Source: JBHIYN01 sp041984235
Lineage (GTDB): Bacteria; Pseudomonadota; Gammaproteobacteria; Ga0077536
Reading direction: 5' to 3'
Assembly (NCBI GenBank): GCA_041984235.1
Contig: JBHIYN010000007.1
Coordinates: 245,328 to 309,327 of the forward strand
DNA length: 64,000 nt
The stretch's first letter is position 1; every line of letters begins with the position of its first letter. The translations under genes were made by a program, and so were the position numbers. Shown one piece after another: positions 24,366-35,546 of this stretch. The notes under the pieces were generated by a model. That model was not told the origin of the DNA. It worked only from the letters and a program-made list of their open reading frames with translations, and did no database searches.

Positions 24366-25226
24366 TCATGCCGCGGCCGCGAGATCGAGATTGGCGCACA
24401 CCGCGACCGCGGCCTCGAACTGGTTCATGGTGTAGAAGTGCAGGCCCGGCGCACCCTCGCTGACCAGCCGCTCGCACAGCCGCGTCGTGATGTCGATGCC
24501 GAAGGCCTGGATCGAGGCGCGATCGTCGCCGAAATCCTGCAGGCGCTTCAGGATCCAGCGCGGGATCTCCGCACCGCACATGTCCGAGAAGCGCTTCAGG
24601 TTGGAATAATTGGTGACCGGCATCACGCCCGGCACGATGGGCACGCGCACGCCCGCGGCCTCGGCCGCCTCGACGAAGCGGAAATACGCGTCCGCGTTGT
24701 AGAAATACTGCGTGATGGCGCCGTCCGCACCGGCCTCGACCTTGCGCCTGAAGTTGTCGAGATCGGCACCGGCGCCGGGCGCCTGCGGGTGCACCTCGGG
24801 ATAGGCTGCGACCTCGATGCGAAAGGTGTCGCCGAACTCGGCGCGGATGAAGGCGACCAGCTCGTTGGCGTAGCGCAGCTCGCCGAAGCCGGTGGTGCCC
24901 GACGGCATGTCGCCGCGCAGTGCCACCAGGCGGCGGATGCCGGCCTCGCGGTAGCGCTCCAGCACGGCGCGGATCTCGGCCAGCGGAAAGCCGATGCAGG
25001 AGATGTGCGGCGCGCTCTCGACACCGGTCGCCTCGCGCAGCTCGAGCACCGTCTCCAGGGTCTGCGAACGCGTGCTGCCGCCGGCGCCGAAGGTCACCGA
25101 GAAGAACTCCGGGCCGAGCGCGGCGAGCTTGCTGCGGGTGGTCACGAGGCGCGCCACCGCCTCCGGCGAGCGCGGCGGGAAGAACTCGAAACTCAGGTGC
25201 AGGGCGGCGGAATCGGAATGCGGCAT
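24366..25226 (-). CDS. metF: 5,10-methylenetetrahydrofolate reductase
   Basis: The protein has 286 residues, the normal length of bacterial MetF. The N-terminal FEFFPPRS, the VTFGAGGS motif, ISCIGF, ALRGD and the flavin/folate-binding YNAD and PGVMP segments are all present. It makes 5-methyl-THF for methionine synthesis with FAD. The ATG at 25226 is preferred, as upstream codons are outside the family. A possible -10 box GATAAT lies at 25298-25303 on the minus strand. It is followed after 9 bp by the pilus regulator, so pilus genes may be partly cotranscribed with it. Confidence 0.93.
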   Translation of the reverse strand: MPHSDSAALHLSFEFFPPRSPEAVARLVTTRSKLAALGPEFFSVTFGAGGSTRSQTLETVLELREATGVESAPHISCIGFPLAEIRAVLERYREAGIRRLVALRGDMPSGTTGFGELRYANELVAFIRAEFGDTFRIEVAAYPEVHPQAPGAGADLDNFRRKVEAGADGAITQYFYNADAYFRFVEAAEAAGVRVPIVPGVMPVTNYSNLKRFSDMCGAEIPRWILKRLQDFGDDRASIQAFGIDITTRLCERLVSEGAPGLHFYTMNQFEAAVAVCANLDLAAAA

Positions 25227-25630
25227 GACGATGGCGGTCGGGTGGAATCGGGCTGACGGCGCGGCGCGCGCAGCGCGGCGCCTGCACCAGTCGGTCAATT
25301 ATCTCCGAGCCGCCGGAAAACGCCTAACCGCGGGCGGCGATCGAGTTTTTGTCGCGGACGGCGAGGCGGTAGAATGGCGCCGCCTGCACGGTCGGTACCC
25401 CCACGTGGGCGCCGGTGGCGGCGGGCATTTCCGGCAACCCCTGAACATCCGCCCGCCCGTGCGCGCGGCCTGACCCATCCGCGGACGACCCGGCAGCAGC
25501 GGGCGGCACCCGCCGCATCGCCCTCGCCGTGGCCGCAGTACAGTCAGTGCCAGGACGCGAGGGCGGCCGCAGCGACGCCCTACCGCACGCGGCGGGCCGG
25601 CGCCGCTCCACGCATCGAGGACACGCACAC
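25227..25630. other. Divergent intergenic region between metF and tkt, with promoter-like boxes
   Basis: These 404 bp hold no convincing gene. A possible tkt promoter is TTTGTC (25348-25353) and TAGAAT (25370-25375) with a 16-bp spacer; it would give a GC-rich leader of about 250 nt before the tkt ATG. On the minus strand GATAAT at 25298-25303 may serve metF. The leader has local inverted repeats but I could not match it to a known riboswitch. Confidence 0.4.
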
Positions 25631-27667
<2,037 letters not shown>

Positions 27668-27715
27668 CCCGGCACCCGGACACACCTCAATCAACCACCT
27701 CAGGAGATCCCCACC

Positions 27716-28732
27716 ATGACCATTCGAGTCGGCATCAATGGCTACGGCCGCATCGGGCGCAACGTACTGCGCGCCCTGTTCGAATCCGGCCGCGACAACG
27801 AGATCGAGATCGTTGCCGTCAACGATCTCGGCGATGCCGGGACCAACGCCCATTTGACTCGCTACGACAGCGCCCACGGCAAGTTCCCGGGCACGGTCGA
27901 GGTCAGCGGCGACGCCATGAAGGTCAACGGCAAGACCATCAAGGTGTTCGCCGAGCGCGACCCGGCGAAGCTGCCGTGGGGCGACCTCGGGGTCGACGTG
28001 GTGCACGAGTGCACCGGCCTGTTCGCCAACAAGAGCAAGGCTTCCGCGCATCTGCAGGGCGGCGCGAAGAAAGTGCTGATCTCGGCCCCGGCGGGTACCG
28101 ACGTCGACGCCACCGTGGTCTACGGCGTCAACCACGGCGTGCTCAAGGCCAGTGACACGGTGGTCTCCAACGCGTCGTGCACGACCAACTGCCTGGCGCC
28201 GCTGGTCAAGCCGCTGCACGAGAAGATCGGTCTGGAGAGCGGCATCATGACCACCATCCACGCCTACACCAACGACCAGGTGCTGACCGACGTCTTCCAT
28301 TCGGACCTGCGCCGCGCGCGCTCGGCCACGCAGTCGATGATCCCGACCAAGACCGGCGCCGCCGCGGCGGTCGGCCTGGTCCTGCCCGAGCTGAACGGCA
28401 AGCTCGACGGCTACGCGGTGCGCGTGCCGACGATCAACGTCTCGCTGGTCGACCTCACCTTCAAGGCCAGCCGCGACACCTCGATCGAGGAGATCTGCGA
28501 CATCATCCGCGCCGCCTCCGAAGGCGAGCTCGCCGGCGTGCTCGGCTACAACGACGAGCCGCTGGTGTCGATCGACTTCAACCACGATCCGCGCTCCTCG
28601 ATCTTCGAGGCCTCGCAGACCAAGGTCATCGAGGGCAGCATGGTCAAGGTGCTGTCGTGGTACGACAACGAGTGGGGTTTCTCCAACCGCATGCTCGACA
28701 CCACCGTGGCGATGATGAAGGCAGGGAGCTGA
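27716..28732 (+). CDS. gap: Glyceraldehyde-3-phosphate dehydrogenase, type I
   Basis: The protein has 338 residues. GINGYGRIGRN is the NAD-binding loop; SNASCTTNC carries catalytic Cys155; the matching His lies in TTIHAYTNDQ. AVNDL after the second strand contains the Asp that usually selects NAD. GAGA-like start context AGGAGATCC precedes the ATG. It is between tkt and pgk, 4 bp before pgk, which indicates an operon. Confidence 0.96.
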   Translation: MTIRVGINGYGRIGRNVLRALFESGRDNEIEIVAVNDLGDAGTNAHLTRYDSAHGKFPGTVEVSGDAMKVNGKTIKVFAERDPAKLPWGDLGVDVVHECTGLFANKSKASAHLQGGAKKVLISAPAGTDVDATVVYGVNHGVLKASDTVVSNASCTTNCLAPLVKPLHEKIGLESGIMTTIHAYTNDQVLTDVFHSDLRRARSATQSMIPTKTGAAAAVGLVLPELNGKLDGYAVRVPTINVSLVDLTFKASRDTSIEEICDIIRAASEGELAGVLGYNDEPLVSIDFNHDPRSSIFEASQTKVIEGSMVKVLSWYDNEWGFSNRMLDTTVAMMKAGS

Positions 28733-28736
28733 CGCC

Positions 28737-29906
28737 ATGCTCGACATGCGCGAAGTCGATCTCGCGGGTAAGCGCGTGCTCATCCGCGAGGACTTCAACG
28801 TCCCGCTGAAGGACGGCCGCATCAGCGACGACACGCGTCTGCGCGCAGCGCTGCCGACCATCCGCGCGGCGCAGGCAGCCGGCGCCACCGTGCTGCTGGT
28901 CTCGCACCTCGGGCGGCCTGCCGAAGGCGAGCCCGACGCGGCCAGCTCGCTGGCGCCGGTGGCGGCCGCGCTCAGCGCGCTGCTCGACACCGAGGTGCGC
29001 TTCGCGCGCGAGTGGATCGACGGCGTGGAGACCCCGCCCGGATCGATCACGCTGTGCGAGAACGTGCGCTTCCTGAAAGGCGAGAAGAAGAACGACGAGG
29101 CGCTGGCGAAGCGCATGGCGGCGCTGTGCGACGTGTTCGTCAACGACGCCTTCGCCACCGCGCACCGCGCGCAGGCCTCGACCCATGGCATCGCGCAGTT
29201 TGCGCCGGTGGCCTGCGCCGGGCCCCTGCTGAGTGCCGAGATCGAAGCGCTCGACAAGGCGCTCGGCAATCCGGCGCGTCCGCTGGTCGCGATCGTCGGC
29301 GGCGCCAAGGTCTCGACCAAGCTCGACGTGCTCGAAGCGCTGGTCGCCAAGGTCGACCAGCTGGTGGTCGGCGGCGGCATCGCCAACACTTTCCTGCTCG
29401 CCGCCGGGCAGCCGATCGGGAATTCGCTGGCCGAGCCCGACATGCGCGACATCGCCGCGCGCCTGATCGCGTCCGATGCCGACATCCCGGTGCCGGTGGA
29501 CGTGGTCACCGGCAAGCGCTTCGACGAGGCCGAGCCGGGTACGGTCAAGGACGTCGCCGACGTCGAGGCCGACGATCTCATCATGGATCTCGGCCCGCGC
29601 TCGGTGGAGGCCATCACGCGCATCATCGCCGAGGCCGGCACGGTGGTCTGGAACGGTCCGCTGGGTGTGTTCGAGTTCGCCGGCTTCGCCGCCGGCACGC
29701 GTGCACTGGCCGAGGCTATCGCCAACGCCGGGGCCTTCTCCATCGCCGGCGGCGGCGACACGCTGGCCGCGATCTCGGCCTTCGGCGTGGCCGATCGGAT
29801 CTCCTACATTTCGACCGGTGGCGGCGCCTTCCTCGAGTTTCTCGAGGGCAAGACGCTGCCCGCGGTCGCCATCCTGGAGGAGCGCGCGGCCGCGGCGAAG
29901 CCATGA
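28737..29906 (+). CDS. pgk: Phosphoglycerate kinase
   Basis: The protein has 389 residues, typical for a bacterial Pgk. The substrate motifs LIREDFNVPLKDG and SHLGRP, the hinge, and the nucleotide-binding GGAKVSTKL and GGGDT segments are all intact. Its ATG follows the gap stop by 4 bp, and its stop overlaps the pyk start as ATGA. It transfers phosphate between 1,3-bisphosphoglycerate and ATP; direction depends on whether the cell runs glycolysis or carbon fixation. Confidence 0.96.
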   Translation: MLDMREVDLAGKRVLIREDFNVPLKDGRISDDTRLRAALPTIRAAQAAGATVLLVSHLGRPAEGEPDAASSLAPVAAALSALLDTEVRFAREWIDGVETPPGSITLCENVRFLKGEKKNDEALAKRMAALCDVFVNDAFATAHRAQASTHGIAQFAPVACAGPLLSAEIEALDKALGNPARPLVAIVGGAKVSTKLDVLEALVAKVDQLVVGGGIANTFLLAAGQPIGNSLAEPDMRDIAARLIASDADIPVPVDVVTGKRFDEAEPGTVKDVADVEADDLIMDLGPRSVEAITRIIAEAGTVVWNGPLGVFEFAGFAAGTRALAEAIANAGAFSIAGGGDTLAAISAFGVADRISYISTGGGAFLEFLEGKTLPAVAILEERAAAAKP

Positions 29907-31345
29907 GGCGGACCAAGATCGTCGCCACCCTGGGGCCGGCCACCGACCGGCCGGGGATGCTCGCGCGGCTGGTCGCCGCCGGCCTCGACGCGGCGCGCCT
30001 CAACTACTCGCACGGTGATGCCGCCGACCATGCGCGGCGCGCGCGCGAGGTGCGTGAAGCGGCGGCCGCGGCCGGGCGCGAAATCGGTCTCATCGCCGAC
30101 CTGCAGGGCCCCAAGATCCGGCTCGAGTGTTTCCGCGACGGCCCGGTTGAGCTGGCCGAGGGCGCACGCTTCCGCATCGACGCCGCCTGCGGCGAGCACG
30201 ACGGTGACGGCGGCCGCGTCGGCATCACCTACAAGGCCCTGCCGGGCGACGTGCACCCCGGCGACACCCTGCTGGTCGACGACGGCCGCATCGTGCTGGG
30301 AGTGGAGGCGGTCGACGGCACGGTCATCGAGACCACCGTGATCACCGGCGGTCCGCTGTCCGACCACAAGGGCGTCAACCGCCAGGGCGGCGGCCTGTCG
30401 GCCCCCGCGCTGACCGACAAGGACCGCGAGGATCTCGCGCACGCGCTCGCGCTGGGCGTCGACTACGTGGCGGTGTCGTTTCCGCGCAATGCCGAGGACA
30501 TGAACAACGCACGCGCGCTGATCCGCGACGGCGGCGGACGCGCCGGCATCATTGCCAAGATCGAGCGCGCCGAGGCGCTGGACAACGCCGACGAGATCAT
30601 CGCCGCCTCCGACTGCATCATGATCGCGCGCGGCGATCTCGGCGTCGAGATCGGCGATGCGCGCCTGCCGCCGGCGCAGAAGATGCTGGTCGCCCGCGCC
30701 CGCGCGCAGCATCGCGCCGTGATCACCGCGACGCAGATGATGGATTCCATGATCGAGCACCCCATGCCGACCCGCGCCGAGGTCTTCGACGTCGCCAACG
30801 CGGTACTCGACGGCACCGACGCGGTGATGCTCTCGGGCGAGACCAGCGTCGGCGCCTATCCCGACCGCGCGGTCGCGGCGATGTCCCGCATCTGCGTCGG
30901 CGCCGAGAGCGAATGGGAAGACCCGGCCGGGTCCACGCTGCCCGATCGCGGCTTCGACCGGGTCGACCAGGCGATCGCGATGTCGGCCATCTACTGCGGC
31001 AACCGCATCGGCGTGAAGGCCATCGCCGCGCTCACCGAATCGGGCACGACGCCGCTGTGGATGTCGCGGGTGAATACCGCCATCCCGATCTTCGCCCTCG
31101 CCCGGCATGCCGAGACCCTGCGCAAGGTGACCCTGTACCGCGACGTCTACCCGATGGAGTTCGACATCAACGCCGTGCCTTACAGCGAGGTCACGCGCGC
31201 GGTGCTCACCCTGCTCAAGGATCGCGGTGCGGTCGGCGACGGCGATCGCGTGATGATCACCAAGGGCGATCTGCACGGCCACTCGGGCGGCACCAACGGC
31301 ATGAAGATCGTCACCGTCGGCGATTTCGTCGAGCACGTCGGCTAG
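29903..31345 (+). CDS. pyk: Pyruvate kinase
   Basis: The protein has 480 residues. The start RRTKIVATLGPA, the LNYSHGD substrate loop, the KIERAEALDN catalytic Lys region, MIARGDLGVE and the TATQMMDSM box are complete. The ATG overlaps the pgk stop by 4 bp, which fixes the start. It converts PEP and ADP to pyruvate and ATP. A GC-rich 8-bp hairpin (31353-31374) follows directly. Confidence 0.95.
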   Translation: MRRTKIVATLGPATDRPGMLARLVAAGLDAARLNYSHGDAADHARRAREVREAAAAAGREIGLIADLQGPKIRLECFRDGPVELAEGARFRIDAACGEHDGDGGRVGITYKALPGDVHPGDTLLVDDGRIVLGVEAVDGTVIETTVITGGPLSDHKGVNRQGGGLSAPALTDKDREDLAHALALGVDYVAVSFPRNAEDMNNARALIRDGGGRAGIIAKIERAEALDNADEIIAASDCIMIARGDLGVEIGDARLPPAQKMLVARARAQHRAVITATQMMDSMIEHPMPTRAEVFDVANAVLDGTDAVMLSGETSVGAYPDRAVAAMSRICVGAESEWEDPAGSTLPDRGFDRVDQAIAMSAIYCGNRIGVKAIAALTESGTTPLWMSRVNTAIPIFALARHAETLRKVTLYRDVYPMEFDINAVPYSEVTRAVLTLLKDRGAVGDGDRVMITKGDLHGHSGGTNGMKIVTVGDFVEHVG

Positions 31346-31352
31346 GCACCCG

Positions 31353-31374
31353 CTGCGTCCGCCACGGGACGCAG
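31353..31374 (+). terminator. Hairpin after pyk, possible transcription end
   Basis: A perfect 8-bp CTGCGTCC/GGACGCAG stem with a 6-nt loop starts 7 bp after the pyk stop. No T-tract follows, so it may be only an RNA 3' end or a Rho-dependent pause. Confidence 0.35.
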
Positions 31375-31452
31375 ACCGGCTACCGCGGGTTTCGCGTAAC
31401 CCCTGCGGGCAAGTACCCTGTCGCTTCCACGAACCGGGGCAGGAGACAGGGC

Positions 31453-32193
31453 ATGAGCGCAGGCATAGAGAGCAAGGTCGTCGTCATTACCGGCGCCAGC
31501 AGCGGCCTCGGCGCAGCGGCCGCGCGGCGGCTGGCGGGTGACGGCGCACGGCTGGTGCTGGGCGCGCGCCGCGTCGAACGCCTGCAGGCTCTCGCCGCGG
31601 AGCTCGGTCTCGGCGCGGACGCGGTGATGCAGACCGACGTCACGCGCGCCGAAGAGGTGCAGCGCCTGGTCGACCACGCGGTGGCCGTGCACGGACGGCT
31701 CGACGTCATCGTCAACAACGCCGGCCTCATGCCGCACTCGCCGCTCGAACGCGGCCGCGTCGAGGACTGGGATCGCATGATCGACGTCAACCTCAAGGGT
31801 GTGCTGTACGGCATCGCCGCCGCCCTGCCGCACATGAAGGCGCAGCAGGGCGGCCATATCATCAACGTCTCCTCGGTGGCGGGGCACAAGGTGCGGCCGG
31901 GCAGCGCCGTGTATGCCGCGACCAAGACCGCGGTGCGCGTGATCTCCGAGGGCCTGCGCCAGGAGGTCAAGCCGTACAATATCCGCAGCACCGTCATCTC
32001 GCCCGGCGCGGTCGCTACCGAGCTGCCCGACAGCGTGACCGAGCCCGACGTCGCGAAGAACGTGCGCGACCTCTACGACAAGCTCGCCATCCCCGCCGAA
32101 AGCTTCGCCGACATGGTCGCGTTCGCCATGAGCCAGCCGGACAACGTCGACGTCAACGAGATCCTCTACCGGCCGACCGCGCAGGAAATCTGA
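31453..32193 (+). CDS. Short-chain dehydrogenase/reductase
   Basis: The protein has 246 residues with a complete classical SDR fold: TGASSGLG cofactor loop near 13-20, NNAG near 90, catalytic Ser in NVSSVAG and YAATK with the Tyr-x-x-x-Lys pair near 155-159. Arg after the second strand (GARRVER) suggests NADPH. This clade is often annotated as NADP-dependent serine/3-hydroxy acid dehydrogenase-like or YdfG-like, but the substrate is not readable. It has its own 107-bp upstream region and GGAGACAGG ribosome site. Convergent with purC. Confidence 0.85.
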   Translation: MSAGIESKVVVITGASSGLGAAAARRLAGDGARLVLGARRVERLQALAAELGLGADAVMQTDVTRAEEVQRLVDHAVAVHGRLDVIVNNAGLMPHSPLERGRVEDWDRMIDVNLKGVLYGIAAALPHMKAQQGGHIINVSSVAGHKVRPGSAVYAATKTAVRVISEGLRQEVKPYNIRSTVISPGAVATELPDSVTEPDVAKNVRDLYDKLAIPAESFADMVAFAMSQPDNVDVNEILYRPTAQEI

Positions 32194-32238
32194 ACCGCGG
32201 CGCGAGCACCGCTGCCACCGGCGTTCGAACGACGCGGC

Positions 32239-33123
32239 TCAGCCCGCGAGCCGGCGCAGCGCCTCGCGGTACTTCTCGGCGGTACGGGCCAGGATCTCGG
32301 GCGGCAGTCTGGGTCCCGGCGCGCGCTTGTCCCAGTCCAGGGTCTCCAGGTAGTCGCGCACGAACTGCTTGTCGAAGCTCGGCGGGCTGGTCCCGGTACG
32401 CCACTCGGCGGCCGGCCAGAAGCGCGAGGAATCAGGGGTCAGCACCTCGTCGATGAGGACCAGCTCGCCGTCCCGGTCGAGGCCGAACTCGAACTTGGTG
32501 TCGGCGATGATGATGCCGCGTTCGGCGGCATAGGCGGCCGCCTCGGTGTAGATGCGCAACGTCACGTCGCGCACCTGCGCGGCGCGCTCGCGGCCGACCA
32601 GGTCGCACATGGTGGCGAAGTCGATGTTCTCGTCGTGGTCGCCGACCGCGGCCTTGGTCGCGGGGGTGAACAGCGCTTCGGGCAGCCGCGCGGCCTGTTC
32701 GAGTCCTGCCGGCAACGCGATACCGCAGACGCCGCCGCTGGCCTGGTAGTCCTTCCAGCCGGAGCCGATCAGGTAGCCGCGCGCAACGGCCTCCACCGGC
32801 AGCGGCTGCAGGCGGCGCACGACCACCGCGCGGCCCTCGACCTCGGCGCGCTCGTCGGCATCGGGCAGGACCTCGGCCAGCCCGATCGGGACCAGATGAT
32901 TGGCGATGACGCCTTCCAGGCGCGCGAACCAGAAGTTCGACAACGCGGTCAGGATCGCGCCCTTGCCGGGCACCGGGTCGGGCAGGATGACGTCGAATGC
33001 CGACAGGCGATCGGTGGTGACGATGAGCAGGTGCTCGTCGTCGACGGCGTAGATGTCGCGCACCTTGCCGCGCTGGAGCAACGGCAGCGAACGCAGCCGG
33101 GTCTCGAAAACGGTCTCTTTCAT
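32239..33123 (-). CDS. purC: Phosphoribosylaminoimidazole-succinocarboxamide synthase
   Basis: The protein has 294 residues, the longer SAICAR synthetase form. GKVRDIY at the N-terminus, TDRLSAFD, ARGYLIGSGWKDY and TKFEFG match the ATP- and CAIR-binding signatures. It makes SAICAR from CAIR, Asp and ATP in purine synthesis. It lies 21 bp downstream of the ubiquinone hydroxylase gene on the same strand. Confidence 0.95.
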   Translation of the reverse strand: MKETVFETRLRSLPLLQRGKVRDIYAVDDEHLLIVTTDRLSAFDVILPDPVPGKGAILTALSNFWFARLEGVIANHLVPIGLAEVLPDADERAEVEGRAVVVRRLQPLPVEAVARGYLIGSGWKDYQASGGVCGIALPAGLEQAARLPEALFTPATKAAVGDHDENIDFATMCDLVGRERAAQVRDVTLRIYTEAAAYAAERGIIIADTKFEFGLDRDGELVLIDEVLTPDSSRFWPAAEWRTGTSPPSFDKQFVRDYLETLDWDKRAPGPRLPPEILARTAEKYREALRRLAG

Positions 33124-33144
33124 CGCTCGTCGTTTGCCTCGTAC

Positions 33145-34353
33145 TCAGGGCCGGCCGCGCGCCAGCCGCGGCAGGTCGCCGCGCTCACCCATGGCGCGGG
33201 CGGCCAGCCAGGTCTTGATCGGCGCCACGCTGTCGGTCAGGCGCATGCCCAGACCGCGCAGGCCGCGCCACGGTAACGCGTCGTGCGCGAACACGCGCTT
33301 CAGCGCATCGGTCATGGCAAGCAGCTCCTGTGCCTCGCTCTTGCGCCAACGCTCGTAACGGCGCAGCGCCGCGGGCGCGGGCCATTGCCGCTCGCTGCCC
33401 GGCGCACCAACGCACTCGACCAGTGCGGCGACGTCCATCAGGCCGAGATTGAGGCCCTGGCCGGCGAGCGGATGCACGACGTGGGCCGCATCCCCGAGCA
33501 GCACGCAATTGCCGTGCGTCCACTCGGTCGCCTGCGCGCGTTCCAGTGCGAAGGCCAGGCGCGGGGAGGTGTCGCGGATGTCGCCCAGGCGCCGGTCGAA
33601 GGCCTCGGCGAGCCGCTGCATGAATGCCGCGTCGTCCGCCGCCTCGATTTCCGCGGCAAGCTCCGGCGTGCACGACCACACGATCGAGCAGGCGCGCGCG
33701 TCCGGCAGGGGCAGGAAGGCCAGCGGCCCGCTGGCGAGAAAGCGCTGTCGCGCGATGCGCCCGTGCGGGACACTGGTGACGACGTTGGCGACGATGGCGC
33801 GATGATCGTAAGGCGTACGTTCGAAGCCCAGGCCCACCGCTTGGCGCACGAAGGACTCGCGGCCGTCGGCACCGATCACCAGGCGTGCACTGAGGGTGCC
33901 GCCGTCGGCGAGGCGCAGCGTGGACGGTTGCCCGATCTCCAGGCCCGCAAGGGACTGCTCCATGATCGTGACCCCGGCGCCGCGGGCGGCGCCGGCCAGC
34001 GCCGTGACCAGGTTGCGGTGCTCCACGATCCAGCCCATCGGTCCCTCGTGCGCCGCCGGCGGCGCGAAGCTGACGGCGCCGGACGAGCCGGCATCCCACA
34101 CCTCGATGGCATCGAAGGCACCGAGCCGCTCGCCGGCCAGCATGTCCCAGGCACCGGCCGCCTGCAGCACGCGGCGCGAGGCCGGGGTGATGGCGTAGTT
34201 GCGCAGCTCGAACGGTCCCGCCGGCGGTGCCGCCCCGAGCTCCGGAGTGAGCACACACACACGCGCCTGGCTGCGGGCCAGCAGGGCGGCCGCGGCCAGG
34301 CCGGCAACCCCGCCGCCGACCACGACGGCATCGAATGCCTGCGTCGGGCTCAC
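33145..34353 (-). CDS. ubiI: FAD-dependent ubiquinone biosynthesis hydroxylase (UbiI/VisC type)
   Basis: The protein has 402 residues. The GGGVAGLAAA dinucleotide fold is at the N-terminus, the DG motif (GADGRESFVRQ) in the middle and GDAAHVVHPLAGQGLNLGL at the C-terminal third, all diagnostic for UbiH/UbiF/VisC monooxygenases. The GTG at 34353 overlaps the TGA of the upstream ubiH as GTGA. E. coli has the same order pepP-ubiH-visC, which supports UbiI; UbiF or a broad-range UbiL/M type cannot be excluded. Confidence 0.85.
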   Translation of the reverse strand: MSPTQAFDAVVVGGGVAGLAAAALLARSQARVCVLTPELGAAPPAGPFELRNYAITPASRRVLQAAGAWDMLAGERLGAFDAIEVWDAGSSGAVSFAPPAAHEGPMGWIVEHRNLVTALAGAARGAGVTIMEQSLAGLEIGQPSTLRLADGGTLSARLVIGADGRESFVRQAVGLGFERTPYDHRAIVANVVTSVPHGRIARQRFLASGPLAFLPLPDARACSIVWSCTPELAAEIEAADDAAFMQRLAEAFDRRLGDIRDTSPRLAFALERAQATEWTHGNCVLLGDAAHVVHPLAGQGLNLGLMDVAALVECVGAPGSERQWPAPAALRRYERWRKSEAQELLAMTDALKRVFAHDALPWRGLRGLGMRLTDSVAPIKTWLAARAMGERGDLPRLARGRP

Positions 34354-35546
34354 GCCGCCGGTGCGATGCGCGCCAGCGCGGCCAGGCCGCTCGCCTCGCG
34401 CAACAGGTGGCGGCGCAAGGGCGTGGCCGTCGCGGCCAGCGCGAGCGCGGCGCGGCGCGCGCAGGCGATGCCGGGCAGGCCCGAGGTAAAGCCCTGCGCG
34501 AGGGCGTGGGTGAAGGCGCCCACGGCGCGCTGATCGCCGCGGCGCGACGCGCCATAGGCCGCGAGTACGGACTCGGCGCCCGCATCGGCGGCACCGTCGA
34601 GGGCCGCGGCGAGCGCGGCCACGTCGCGCAGGCCGAGATTGAGGCCCTGCGCACCGTTGGGATGCACGGTATTCGCGGCATTGCCGATCAGCACCGTGCG
34701 TGGCGCGACCAGCGAGCGGGCGCGCTGTCGCACCAGCGCGTGCGCGCGCCGCGGCCCGGGCGCGGAGAAACGGCCGACCCGGCCGCCGCTGCGCCGCTCC
34801 AGCATCGCGCAGTAGTCTGCGTCGTCGAGCGCGAGCGCGGCGCCGGCAGCGGCTTCGTCCAGGCACTGCACCGAGACGTAGCGGGCGCCGCCCACCGGCA
34901 GCAGGGCGAGCGGCCCGCGCCGGGTGAAATGCTCGAACGCGGTGTACTCGCGCGGCCGTTCGACCGTGACCGCCGCGACCACCGCCTGCTGGCCGTAGCT
35001 CAGGCGATCCAGGCCGATGCCGGCTGCGCCACGCACCGTCGAGTCCGCGCCATCGGCGCCCACCACCAGGCGCGCCGTGATCCCGGTGACGCTGCCATCA
35101 CCGTCGAGCGCGACGTCCGCCGCGGCCGCCGCGGCGGTCAGCGCCGAGACCCGCCGGCCCCAGTGCACGGTAATGCCGCGGTGCTCTTCCACGGCGGCAT
35201 TGAAGGCGGCCAGCAAGGCGTCCGCGGCACAGGTCCAGCCCAGCGCCGGCACGCCGATGTCGTCGGCGCTCAGGGTCACGCGGCTGAACGCGCCGCGCTC
35301 ACTGACGCGGATCTCGCGCACCGCCGTGGCCTGCGCGGCGAGGCGCGGCCATACCCCGAGGTCCTCGAGGATGCGCACCGAGGCCGCGGACAGCACCAGC
35401 GCGCGAACGTCCGCCCCGCTGACCTGCGCCGGTGCGCCGCGTCGCTCGGCGACCGCGACGCGCAGCCCGCGCCCGGCCAGGGTCAGCGCGGCGATGCTGC
35501 CGACCAGCCCGGCGCCGACGACCAGGCAGTCGCAGTCAGGCCGCAC
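34350..35546 (-). CDS. ubiH: 2-octaprenyl-6-methoxyphenol hydroxylase
   Basis: The protein has 398 residues. GAGLVGSIAAL is the FAD fold, GADGADSTVR the DG motif. The GD motif reads IGNAANTVHPNGAQGLNLGLRD, with Asn for the Asp of GDAAH and Asn for His; this variant also occurs in other UbiH proteins. It overlaps pepP upstream by 11 bp and ubiI downstream by 4 bp. It hydroxylates the ring at C4/C6 in ubiquinone synthesis. Placement is as in E. coli. Confidence 0.88.
   Translation of the reverse strand: MRPDCDCLVVGAGLVGSIAALTLAGRGLRVAVAERRGAPAQVSGADVRALVLSAASVRILEDLGVWPRLAAQATAVREIRVSERGAFSRVTLSADDIGVPALGWTCAADALLAAFNAAVEEHRGITVHWGRRVSALTAAAAAADVALDGDGSVTGITARLVVGADGADSTVRGAAGIGLDRLSYGQQAVVAAVTVERPREYTAFEHFTRRGPLALLPVGGARYVSVQCLDEAAAGAALALDDADYCAMLERRSGGRVGRFSAPGPRRAHALVRQRARSLVAPRTVLIGNAANTVHPNGAQGLNLGLRDVAALAAALDGAADAGAESVLAAYGASRRGDQRAVGAFTHALAQGFTSGLPGIACARRAALALAATATPLRRHLLREASGLAALARIAPAA

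Noticed and set aside
25380..25630. SAH or SAM riboswitch in the metF/tkt intergenic region
   Set aside because: The region has short inverted repeats but I could not match the conserved core of either riboswitch, and it lies on the tkt side rather than in the metF leader.
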